This document shows, one piece after another, positions 8,596 through 16,484 of a DNA stretch of 64,000 bases. The position numbers were made by a program, and so were the translations under genes. Below the pieces are notes generated by a model. That model was given only the letters and a program-made list of their open reading frames with translations, did no database searches and was not told the DNA's origin. Position 1 is the stretch's first letter, and each line of letters begins with the position of its first letter. Source of the DNA: CAZMXP01 sp964570285 (GTDB taxonomy: Bacteria; Planctomycetota; PLA2); the NCBI GenBank assembly GCA_964570285.1, contig CAZMXP010000019.1:12404-76403 (forward strand). The letters run 5' to 3'.

Positions 8596-11500
8596 CTACT
8601 CCGGCAACCCCCAGAGCACCCACGCCGCCCAGTAGTGCGGGTGGGCCCACTTCGGCTGCGCGCGCACGTGCGCCTGCGCGTCGCGCAGCGCCGCGATGGC
8701 TGGACGGCCCGCGTTCCACCGCTTGTAGAACTCCACCATCAGCGCGCGGGTCGCGTCGTCGTCGACCTTCCACAAGCTCGCGATCACGCGCGGCGCCCCG
8801 GCGTACATGAAGGCGCGCGCGAGGCCGACGAGCCCCTCGCCGCGGACCACCTTGCCACGCCCTGTCTCGCAGGCCGAGAGCACGACGAGGTCGGCGGGAC
8901 ACCTCAGGCGGAAGATGTCGAGCACCGTCAGCATGCCGTCGCTCGCGCCGTCGGGTGTGATCGCGAGCGCCGACCGCTGCGGGAACTCCGTGTCGGCGAT
9001 CCCGTGGCAGGCGAGGTGCACTGCGCGCCAGCGCGGGCGCATCGTCAGCGCGGCGGCGAGTCCAGGCTCGGTCGCCTCCCGGCCGAGCAGCGTGACGGTG
9101 CCGACCGCCTCCGCCTCGGCGCGCGTCGCCGGAAGGCGGCGCAGCGGCCGGGCCGAGCGCAGCACGGAGAGGCGACCGGTCGAGTAGTCGGGATCGCCGA
9201 GCGCGAGCACGCCTTTGCCGCGCTTGCCGCGATCCGCGAGCAGCAGGCCGTGGACCGTGCCCGACGGCTCGAAGACGACTTCGCGCTCGGGCAGGAGCAG
9301 CGCGAAGGGGCAGGCCCAGAGCTCCGCGTCGGGGGAGACGAGCAGACGGGTGGATTCCGGGGGGAGCGCGAGGGGGGTCAAGACGAGATCCCTCAGTCTC
9401 GCCGCGGCGGATGCGGGATCGACGCTCCGGTCCTCGGGCCGCAACCCCTCGCAGGCGGCGCGGATCTCGCCGGGATCGGCGAGGGCGACGACGCGCGAGC
9501 CCTCGCGCGTCGTCACGAGGGCAACGGCCTCCTTTTCGAAAAGGCCGTAGTGGACGAACGCCTCCCGAGGCGCAAGCCTCGCGCGGATCGCGGCCAGCGT
9601 GTCGGCCTTCGGATGGGTGATGTCGGCGACGCGGGCGTTCGTGCGCTGGATCCTCTCGATGACCTCCTCGTGTGCGCGCATGGCGGCCTCGTACGCACGG
9701 CGCCCCTCGGTCGCCTCCTTCTCCGTCCCCTTGGCGAGCGCCGACCTGAACTCCGTGGCGCAGCGGGCCGCCAGAGCACCCGCATCCACCTCGGCCGCGC
9801 GAAGCTCCTCGGGGAGCGCCCCCTCCGCGAGCGCGCTCGAGGTCTTGAACGCCTCGAGCAGCGCGCCCGCCCGTCCGCTCTCGAGGAAGAAGGCGGCCTC
9901 GTCGGGATCGCCCGCATCCCTTGCGGCGAGCGCCCCGGTCTCGAAGACGCCTGCCCAGTGCGAGCGCGCGGCGGACCCGAGGTGGGCCCCGAGCCCCCCG
10001 GTGATGCGCGGGACCGCCTTCAGCGCGTCGCGCGCGAGCGCCAACGCCCTCCTCGGATCGCCCCGCAGTCGCGCGATGCGCGCGAGATCGCCCATCGTGT
10101 CGGCTTCGAGCGCCAAGAGGCCGAGCTCGCGGCTCAGGGCGAGGCAGCGGGTGAAGCCCTCCTGCGCGCGCGCGAGGTCGCCGCAGTCCGCGTCGATCTT
10201 TGCGAGCATCCCGAGCGCCGAGACCAGTTCCGTCACCGCGCCGCGCGCCTCGGCGCTCTCCCTGAGCTTCTCGAAGTGCGGCCGCGCGCGGGCAAGATCC
10301 TCCCTGCCCATCATGGCCCATCCGCTGACGCACTCGCGCAGTCCGGGCGGCATCGGCTCCCCGGTCCCTGCGGACCGCGCGAGCGTGGTTTCGAGCGCCG
10401 CGAGCATCCCCTCCGCGTCCTTGCGCGTCGAGGCGATCGAGATCCGCACGAACTCGGCGCCGGCCTCGCTGCCGGCGGCACGCAGGTGCGCGGCGGCGCG
10501 CTCCATCAGCCCGATGGCGCGATCGGACTCGCCGAGGATCTCGAGGATGTGCGCCAGCTGCAGCAGCGCGAGCGCCGCGAGGCGGTGGTCCGGGATCTCC
10601 TCGAGCGGCCCGATCGCCTGCTCGAGGCAGTCGATCGCCGCCGCCGTGTTGCCTGCGTCTTCGAGGCACTGACCGAGGTGCAGGAGGATCTGCGCCATCT
10701 CGCCGCGGTCCAGGAGCTCCGCGCAGTTCGCCCGCGCATGCTCGCAGACCCGGCGCGCCTGCGATCGCTGCTCGAGCCGCATCATCGCGCTCACGGCGAG
10801 CCACAGGCTGTTGGCGGCCTCTACGCGGTCCCCCGCGGCGTCGAAGATCGCATGCGCCTCCTCGTAGCAGGCGAGGGCGTGTCGCGGATCCTCCACCATC
10901 GTGTAGGCGAGGCCCAGCAGGCTGAGCACCGGCGCACGCTCCCTGGGGTCGCGCCGCGGGAACTCGAGGCTCCGCTCGAGACAGTGGATCGCCCTCGCCC
11001 CGTCGCTCTCGCGCAGCGCCGCGCCGAGCGAGGCCCACGCGCCGCCGATGTCCTCCGGATCCCCGACCTCCTCGGCGAGCGCGAGCTTGCGTTCGAACAG
11101 GGCCACCTTCCTGGTCGCGTCCTCCGTCAGGTTCGCCGCGACGTGCAGGCACTCCCACTGCGCCCTCGCCCAGCCGAGACGCTCCGCGAGCACCGCGCCA
11201 CGCTCCGCCTCCTCGGACGCCTGGTCGGTCCTTCCCAGCGCGCGGAGCGCCTCCCGGCGGTAGTGGCTGAGGATCACGTCCGCGACGCGCAGCGGCTCGT
11301 GCGGAGGGGCGGCCGTGATCTCGAGGACCCGGTCGGGCAGGCCGGCCGCCATCGCCTCCATCGCCTCCTTGACGCGGAGCATGCCCTCCCCCTCGAGAGG
11401 CGCCGCCCTGCATGCCGCGATGTAGTCGGCGAGCCTGCCGGGTCTTTCGCCGGGCACGAGTTCCGCGAGCGCGTCGGCGGCGTCGGCGGCGCCGCGGGAC

Positions 11501-11673
11501 AGCAGCACATTGACGAACGCCCACGGGTCCGTGACGCCCGCCGCGAGTTCGGCGAAGCGCGCGCGGTCGCCGGACCGGAACGCTGCGACGAGGTCGTCGG
11601 CGCGCGGCTGTGCCGGCCGCTCCGCCCGGGCGACGCCCGCAAGCACGCAGAGCAGGAGCAGCGCGCCTCTCAC
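8596..11673 (-). CDS. Secreted TPR-CHAT protein (caspase-like peptidase), paralogue 2
   Basis: 1025 residues from a GTG at 11671-11673 that shares GTGA with the kinase stop, so it is probably translated by coupling. The N-terminus is a signal peptide (GALLLLCVLAGVARA). Tetratricopeptide-like helices cover about residues 90-560. The C-terminal CHAT domain has His890 (HLACHG) and Cys935 (SACETG). SACETG is the more usual form; paralogue 1 has SACMTG. The last 140 residues differ from paralogue 1 at few positions, while the repeat regions are far more diverged. Together they suggest one catalytic head fitted with two different sensor or target-binding arms. Confidence 0.9.
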   Translation of the reverse strand: MRGALLLLCVLAGVARAERPAQPRADDLVAAFRSGDRARFAELAAGVTDPWAFVNVLLSRGAADAADALAELVPGERPGRLADYIAACRAAPLEGEGMLRVKEAMEAMAAGLPDRVLEITAAPPHEPLRVADVILSHYRREALRALGRTDQASEEAERGAVLAERLGWARAQWECLHVAANLTEDATRKVALFERKLALAEEVGDPEDIGGAWASLGAALRESDGARAIHCLERSLEFPRRDPRERAPVLSLLGLAYTMVEDPRHALACYEEAHAIFDAAGDRVEAANSLWLAVSAMMRLEQRSQARRVCEHARANCAELLDRGEMAQILLHLGQCLEDAGNTAAAIDCLEQAIGPLEEIPDHRLAALALLQLAHILEILGESDRAIGLMERAAAHLRAAGSEAGAEFVRISIASTRKDAEGMLAALETTLARSAGTGEPMPPGLRECVSGWAMMGREDLARARPHFEKLRESAEARGAVTELVSALGMLAKIDADCGDLARAQEGFTRCLALSRELGLLALEADTMGDLARIARLRGDPRRALALARDALKAVPRITGGLGAHLGSAARSHWAGVFETGALAARDAGDPDEAAFFLESGRAGALLEAFKTSSALAEGALPEELRAAEVDAGALAARCATEFRSALAKGTEKEATEGRRAYEAAMRAHEEVIERIQRTNARVADITHPKADTLAAIRARLAPREAFVHYGLFEKEAVALVTTREGSRVVALADPGEIRAACEGLRPEDRSVDPASAAARLRDLVLTPLALPPESTRLLVSPDAELWACPFALLLPEREVVFEPSGTVHGLLLADRGKRGKGVLALGDPDYSTGRLSVLRSARPLRRLPATRAEAEAVGTVTLLGREATEPGLAAALTMRPRWRAVHLACHGIADTEFPQRSALAITPDGASDGMLTVLDIFRLRCPADLVVLSACETGRGKVVRGEGLVGLARAFMYAGAPRVIASLWKVDDDATRALMVEFYKRWNAGRPAIAALRDAQAHVRAQPKWAHPHYWAAWVLWGLPE

Positions 11674-13799
11674 CGCCCCCCCTCCACGAGAGCGTCCGCC
11701 CACGCCGTCCAGAAGGCCGCGTCGCGCAGCCCGCTCCGGTCGAGCGCGACAAGCCCCATGCGGGCGATCTCGGGACGCGTTCCGAAGGGTTGTTCCTCGA
11801 GCGCGCGCACGCGGGCGAGCGCCTCGGACCAGAGGCCGCGGCCGAGCAGGAACTCGGTCGCAATCAGGTCGGCCATCGCGTCGCCCTCGGCGAACCGCTT
11901 CGTCACGGCGGCGAGATCCTTGGCGAGACGGGCCGCCTCCGCGGGCGAGGCGATCCGGAAGGTCGATTCCACCCCCCCGCGCCCCCCCGCAGGCACCACC
12001 TCCAGCGTGTACTCGACCCCGGTTGCCAGCGTCACCGAGATCGGCAGCACGCTCTCCCTCACGAAGTCTTCGGGGCTCCACTCCGCGAGCGTTGCGCCCG
12101 CGCCGCGGAGCCGGACCGTCACGCCCTCGGCGACGTCGTCGGACCAGAGGCGGATCTCCTTCGGCGCCTCGCGCAGCAGCCCGCGGGGGGAGAGCGCGAC
12201 GACCGGGGGCACGTCGCCGCCCGAGCGCGACGCGCGCGCGTCCACCGTCGCGAGCTCGATGCCGGTCGCCGCCGCGACGAGCTTCAGGGCGGCCGGATCG
12301 GGCGCGTCGATCGCGGTCAGCATGAGATCGATCTCGTAGGTCCCGAGCCTTCCGATCTCGATCGTGCGGACGAGCGGGTGGAACCCCTCGCGCCTCAGTT
12401 CGAGCGTGTGGACGCCGGCGGCGACGCGGTGGCGACGCAGCGGCGCCGTGCCGATCTCGCGCGCGTCGAGCAGCACGATCGTCCCCGGGAGCGAGGTGAT
12501 CGTGAGGTGGCCCGGCAGCGCGTGGGCGACGAACGCGAGCGTCGCGAGCAGCGTCGCCGCGACCGCGAGCGGCAGCCAGCGGCGGCGCAGCGCGCGCCCG
12601 GCGCGCACGGCGCCCGAGAGCGGGCGCGCCTCGATCGGCTCGCCGCGCGAGCAGGCGTCGAGGTCGCGGGCGAGCGATTCCATGTCGGGGTAGCGGTCGC
12701 CCGGAAGCCTCTGCATGCAGCGGCCCACGACGACCGCGAACTCCGGCGGCAGCCACGGCGCGGCATCCTCGAGGCGCGCCGGGGGGCCGCCCATCATGCT
12801 CGCGATCGTCTCGGCGACGCGGGCGCCCGCGTAGGGACGCGTCAGCGAGAGCATCTCGAAGAGCGTGGCGCCGACGCCGTAGACGTCCGTCCTCGCGTCC
12901 GCCGCCTGCGAGCCGTCGAGCTGTTCCGGCGCCATGTAGGCGGGCGTGCCCACCGCCTCGTTCGCCTGCGTCATCCGCGAGCCGTCGAAGCGGATCAGGC
13001 CGAAGTCGGTCAGCACCGGCCGCCCCTTGTCGTCGAGGATGAGGTTCGACGGCTTCACGTCGCGGTGCACCATGCCCGCGCGGTGCAACTCCTCCAGCGC
13101 CCGCGCGACGTGCGCGAACTCCGCCGCCATCCGGCGCGCGAAGGTCGTGCGCGGGTCGCCCGACGCCACCGGCGCCGGCGCCACGCCGTGGCGGTCGAGC
13201 AGGGCGTTCGCGTCCGCGCCCGGGGCGCGCATCCCGGCGACCAGGTGCTCGAACGAGGGCCCCGGCAGGAAGGGCATCGTGAAGTAGGAGATGCCGTCGA
13301 TGACGCCCGAGTCGAGCAGCGTGACGATCCGCTCGTGCCTCACGCCCGAGAGCGCCCGGATCTCGCGCAGGAAGCGCTCGATCGCGCGCGCGTCCTCGTC
13401 GAGCCCCGCGCGCAGCTGCTTCAGCGCCTCGCGGCGGCCCCGCTGCGCGTGCACCGCCTCGAAGACGTCGCCCATGCCGCCCCCGCCGATGCGCCGGAGC
13501 AGCGTGTAGGGGCCGAAGGGCCGCGGATAGCCGACCTCCGCCTCCGGCGGCGCCGATGTCAGGGGGTCCGGGGGCACGGCAATGCTGGCCGCGATCTCCC
13601 GGCAGGCGGCGCAGAGCGAGAGGTGCCTCTCGACCGCCTCCCTCGCCCCTGCCCCGAGCGATCCGTCCGCGAAGGCGGCGAGCCGGTTCTCGTCGAGGCA
13701 GTCGCCCGCCGCGCGGGGCGCGAGGGAGTCGGCGCTCGACACGAGCAGGTCGAGCACGCTCGCGTCGTCGGGGGGGGGAACGGAGGCTAGGTCAGGCAT
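11670..13799 (-). CDS. Membrane Ser/Thr protein kinase with N-terminal zinc-finger and C-terminal PEGA-like domain
   Basis: 709 residues. An N-terminal HxxxCxxC motif (His59, Cys63, Cys66) resembles the zinc-binding anti-sigma fold. The kinase domain covers about residues 97-385: glycine loop GGGGMG (105-110), Lys127, HRD at 245-247, DFG at 265-267 and APE-like MAPEQ, all intact. One transmembrane helix (about 408-428) is followed by a PEGA-like beta domain (about 430-495) and a less conserved outer region. Its start overlaps the ECF sigma factor's stop by 8 bases and its end couples to CHAT paralogue 2. The kinase could bind or phosphorylate the sigma factor; this is inference from the zinc finger and gene order. 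Confidence 0.92.
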   Translation of the reverse strand: MPDLASVPPPDDASVLDLLVSSADSLAPRAAGDCLDENRLAAFADGSLGAGAREAVERHLSLCAACREIAASIAVPPDPLTSAPPEAEVGYPRPFGPYTLLRRIGGGGMGDVFEAVHAQRGRREALKQLRAGLDEDARAIERFLREIRALSGVRHERIVTLLDSGVIDGISYFTMPFLPGPSFEHLVAGMRAPGADANALLDRHGVAPAPVASGDPRTTFARRMAAEFAHVARALEELHRAGMVHRDVKPSNLILDDKGRPVLTDFGLIRFDGSRMTQANEAVGTPAYMAPEQLDGSQAADARTDVYGVGATLFEMLSLTRPYAGARVAETIASMMGGPPARLEDAAPWLPPEFAVVVGRCMQRLPGDRYPDMESLARDLDACSRGEPIEARPLSGAVRAGRALRRRWLPLAVAATLLATLAFVAHALPGHLTITSLPGTIVLLDAREIGTAPLRRHRVAAGVHTLELRREGFHPLVRTIEIGRLGTYEIDLMLTAIDAPDPAALKLVAAATGIELATVDARASRSGGDVPPVVALSPRGLLREAPKEIRLWSDDVAEGVTVRLRGAGATLAEWSPEDFVRESVLPISVTLATGVEYTLEVVPAGGRGGVESTFRIASPAEAARLAKDLAAVTKRFAEGDAMADLIATEFLLGRGLWSEALARVRALEEQPFGTRPEIARMGLVALDRSGLRDAAFWTAWADALVEGGR

Positions 13800-14808
13800 C
13801 GCCGGCTTCCGCGAGGTAGTGGGGGGAGGAGCGCAGGGTTGCCAGGTGCTGCGCCAGCACGTCGGCCATCGCGTTCCAGACGATGCTGTCGGGCGCGCTC
13901 ATCGCCGAGGGCGTCAGCCGCGTGAGCGCCTCCCTGAGGCGGGTGAGGCCCGCCTCGAGCAGCCGGCTCACGCGCGGCTCCCCGACGCCCATCAGCCGCG
14001 CCACCTCCTTGCCCGGGAGCCCGTCGCGGTGGCGCAACAGCACGGCGAGCCGCTCGCGCGGCGTCAGCGCCGTCCACGCCGCGGCCAGCGCCGACTGGAA
14101 GCGGCGCGCGGTCTCGTCGGCGATGACGCCTCGCGGCGGGGCAGCGCGCACCGCCGCCACCTGCGAGACGGATGCGTCCACGCGGCGCGTCCTCTCCGGC
14201 CCGCCTCGCCGCTGGTTCACGCCGCGGAGCGCGATGACCGCGAGCCACGAGAAGAGCGAGCCGGAGCCGTCGTAGGTGCCGATGCGCGTGCGCGCGCGGC
14301 CGTCGGCGGGCGCCTGGCAGAGGTAGCCCGGCAGGTCGCCGAGCATCTCCGTCGCCTCCTCGTGCGAGGCGCCGCGCTTGCGCAGGAGCCCGCGCAGCCT
14401 CGGCGCGAACTCGCGGTCGAGCGCCTCCCAGGCGCCCGGGACGGCCAGGTCACAGGCGATGGCGAGGAAGAGATCGGTGTTCGGCACGGCGCCCTCACCC
14501 CCGCGCCTCGTGTGCCCTGAGGGGGACTCCACGCCGCAGGGCCCTTCAGGGCCCATAGCCCGCGCAGCGGGCGACGGGCCCCGCGCCCCGGATGTCTCGG
14601 GGGGACTCCGCTCCGCTGCGCCCCCCCGCGCCCCGGATGTCTCGGGGGGACTCCGCTCCGCTGCGCCCCCCCGCGCCCCCCGGCCCTCCCACGCGCGGTC
14701 GAAGGCCTCGCGCGCGAGAGGGACGCCCGGCCATGCCGCGACGCCCGCGGCGAAGGCGCGGCCCGCCGCATCGTCGGACTGCCTCGGCTCGTCGCCCTCC
14801 GCGCGCAT
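13792..14808 (-). CDS. ECF sigma factor interrupted in frame by a repeat-encoded insert
   Basis: 338 residues from ATG at 14808. The sigma regions are in about residues 108-330, with region 4 as LTPRERLAVLLRHRDG and LPGKEVARLMGVGEPRVSRL. The first 43 residues (AAGVAAWPGVPLAREAFDRAWE) resemble the N-terminus of related factors, in which this motif lies close to the NTDLFLAIACDLA-type segment. Here the two are separated by residues 44-107, which translate a GC-rich repeat including two perfect copies of GGAAERSPPETSGAR. A shorter start, GTG at 14487 (231 residues), has a plausible ribosome site and is the alternative. It is followed by its kinase with an 8-base overlap. Confidence 0.85.
   Translation of the reverse strand: MRAEGDEPRQSDDAAGRAFAAGVAAWPGVPLAREAFDRAWEGRGARGGAAERSPPETSGARGGAAERSPPETSGARGPSPAARAMGPEGPCGVESPSGHTRRGGEGAVPNTDLFLAIACDLAVPGAWEALDREFAPRLRGLLRKRGASHEEATEMLGDLPGYLCQAPADGRARTRIGTYDGSGSLFSWLAVIALRGVNQRRGGPERTRRVDASVSQVAAVRAAPPRGVIADETARRFQSALAAAWTALTPRERLAVLLRHRDGLPGKEVARLMGVGEPRVSRLLEAGLTRLREALTRLTPSAMSAPDSIVWNAMADVLAQHLATLRSSPHYLAEAGDA
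14487..14690. repeat. Repeat cluster inside the sigma factor gene: 45-bp tandem repeat plus a dispersed 32-nt repeat
   Basis: Positions 14581-14625 and 14626-14670 are two identical 45-bp units followed by a partial third. 45 is a multiple of 3, so the reading frame is kept. A degenerate copy of part of the unit lies at 14519-14540. Immediately beside it, 14550-14581 is a 32-nt sequence repeated without a mismatch at 47806-47837, containing the hairpin GCCCGC-GCA-GCGGGC. C7-GCG-C type runs punctuate the cluster. This looks like a mobile or expandable GC-rich repeat that landed in the gene. Confidence 0.8.
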
Positions 14809-14828
14809 CGGACTCCCGGGCGGGAATC

Positions 14829-16484
14829 CTACGGCGCCGAGAGCCGTTTCGCCACGGGATAGGGGTGGTCGCGCTTGCGCAGCACCGTCGCCGTCTCGAG
14901 GGTGTCGTAGTACTCCAGCCGCCGGACGACCTCCTCGCCCTTGACGACGCGCCCGACCACGCTGCAGACCCCGTCGCGGTCGGGGGCGGGCGTCAGGTTG
15001 ATCGCGAAGGCGCACCCCTCGCTTCGCCGGCTGCGGCGCTTCTCGGTGAAGGCGATCGTCATCGGGAAGTTGAGCCGGCGGCTGGGCTCGGGCTCGATCA
15101 GGTAGCCCGGGTCGCCGAAGCCGTCGTTGCTCTCGTCGTCGTCGCGGCTGTTGGGGTCGCCGCCGAAGACCCAGCGGCCGGAGATCATCCAGTGGAAGCG
15201 CGTCCCGTCGTAGGCCTTCGACTCGCAGAGCTCGAGGAAGTTGGCGACCGCGTTGGGGGCGTCGTCCTCGAAGAGCTCGAGGGTGATGTCGCCCTTCGTG
15301 GTCTTGAAGAGCACGCGCGGGAGGTCGTCCCGCTTCGCCTCCTCCGCGCGGATCCGCTCCTCGATCAGCCAGTTCTCCTCGAGGATCTTCAGCACGAGCA
15401 TCTGGCGCCCGATGTCGTCGTTCATGCCGAGGTCCTGCGCGCCCTGCTGCAGCACCGAGAGCGCCTCGGTGTAGCGGCCCTGGTCGCGCAGGAGCTGCAT
15501 CCGGACAAACATCTCCCGCTCGTTCATCACGATCTCGGGGAAGTCGCGCCGCACCGAGTCGAGCACTTCGAGCGCGTCCCCCGGGCGGTTGAGGCTGCTG
15601 AGCAGCCGCACGAGGCTCGCCCTGAGGCTCACGTAGTCGGGATAGGCCTCGATGAGGCCGCGCACGCGCCCCTCGAGCGCCTCGAGCGGCGCCTGCCGCC
15701 GCTTGCCGTCGCGCGCGCCGGTGTGCACCGCCATGATGCCGTCGGGAGGCGGGCCCTCGCCCCCCGGCGGGGGGATCTGCTCGCTCTCGAGTTCGTGCAG
15801 GAGTTCCAGCGCGGGCTGGCGCGCCTGCGTGCCCACCGGCACGTCGGTGCCCCAGTGGTCCTGCGGCTTCAGCAGGGCGACGCCCTGCCCGGCGAGGATC
15901 CCCTCCGCGGCGTGCGGGAAGACCGCCATGATGTCCTGCCCGAGCAGGCTCAGCGCCTCCGCGGAGAACTCGTAGGCCTTCGCGGAACGCTCCACCTCGA
16001 GCAGGTCGAGGGGGATGAGCGCCTCGAGGCTGAACCCCTCGCCGCCGCGCAGCGACATGCGCAGGTCGCAGACCGACATGTCGAGCCGCTCGGGGCGCTG
16101 CATGGGCCGCTCGAGGAAGCCGCTCAGCGGCGACATCGGCGGGTGGAGCGGCATCACCATGACGACGACGGTGCGCCCGGTCGCCGGGTCGGTGACGCGC
16201 AGCCGCAGCGCGAACGCGAAGGCGCCGTGCACGCTCTCGTAGCCGACGCAGAGCGAGCGGGCGTGGCGGCGCATCACCACCCTGCCGTGCACGTCGTCGC
16301 CGCGGCGGAGTTCGAACCCCCCCGCCCCCCCCCACTCGTCCTTGCCGATCGTGCCGTCGACCGCCGGCGCCGCCCCCGGGGGGACGACCACCTGCTCGCG
16401 CTCCTGCGCGGAGGCCCCGGGCGCGAGGGCGAGCCAGAGCGCGGCGACGCTAGCGCAGGCGATGCATGAGCGCGTCGTACGCAT
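14829..16484 (-). CDS. Secreted peptidyl-prolyl isomerase (cyclophilin) with N-terminal CBM9-like domain
   Basis: 551 residues with a signal peptide (LWLALAPGASA). Residues about 30-200 resemble the CBM9/DOMON-like beta-sandwich (VDGTIGKDEW at its start). A TPR-like helical linker follows (about 260-385). The C-terminal cyclophilin domain (about 390-545) shows LFKTTKGDITLELFEDDAPNAV-type opening, FHWMISGRWVFGGDP and GVCSVVGRVVKGEEVVRRLE. Typical cyclophilin hallmarks such as FHR and QFF are altered, so isomerase activity is uncertain. It overlaps its upstream paralogue by 35 bases and precedes the sigma factor by 20 bases, which places it in the same operon. Confidence 0.85.
   Translation of the reverse strand: MRTTRSCIACASVAALWLALAPGASAQEREQVVVPPGAAPAVDGTIGKDEWGGAGGFELRRGDDVHGRVVMRRHARSLCVGYESVHGAFAFALRLRVTDPATGRTVVVMVMPLHPPMSPLSGFLERPMQRPERLDMSVCDLRMSLRGGEGFSLEALIPLDLLEVERSAKAYEFSAEALSLLGQDIMAVFPHAAEGILAGQGVALLKPQDHWGTDVPVGTQARQPALELLHELESEQIPPPGGEGPPPDGIMAVHTGARDGKRRQAPLEALEGRVRGLIEAYPDYVSLRASLVRLLSSLNRPGDALEVLDSVRRDFPEIVMNEREMFVRMQLLRDQGRYTEALSVLQQGAQDLGMNDDIGRQMLVLKILEENWLIEERIRAEEAKRDDLPRVLFKTTKGDITLELFEDDAPNAVANFLELCESKAYDGTRFHWMISGRWVFGGDPNSRDDDESNDGFGDPGYLIEPEPSRRLNFPMTIAFTEKRRSRRSEGCAFAINLTPAPDRDGVCSVVGRVVKGEEVVRRLEYYDTLETATVLRKRDHPYPVAKRLSAP

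Noticed and set aside
8635..12339. Long plus-strand frame (over 1200 codons) across the CHAT gene region
   Set aside because: It is the complementary frame of the CHAT and kinase genes; high GC leaves it open. The translation is Arg/Ala/Gly-rich with no domain, while the minus strand has clear CHAT and kinase motifs.
14581..14670. 45-bp tandem repeats as a possible CRISPR array
   Set aside because: Only two full adjacent units, no spacers between them, and no cas genes in the window.
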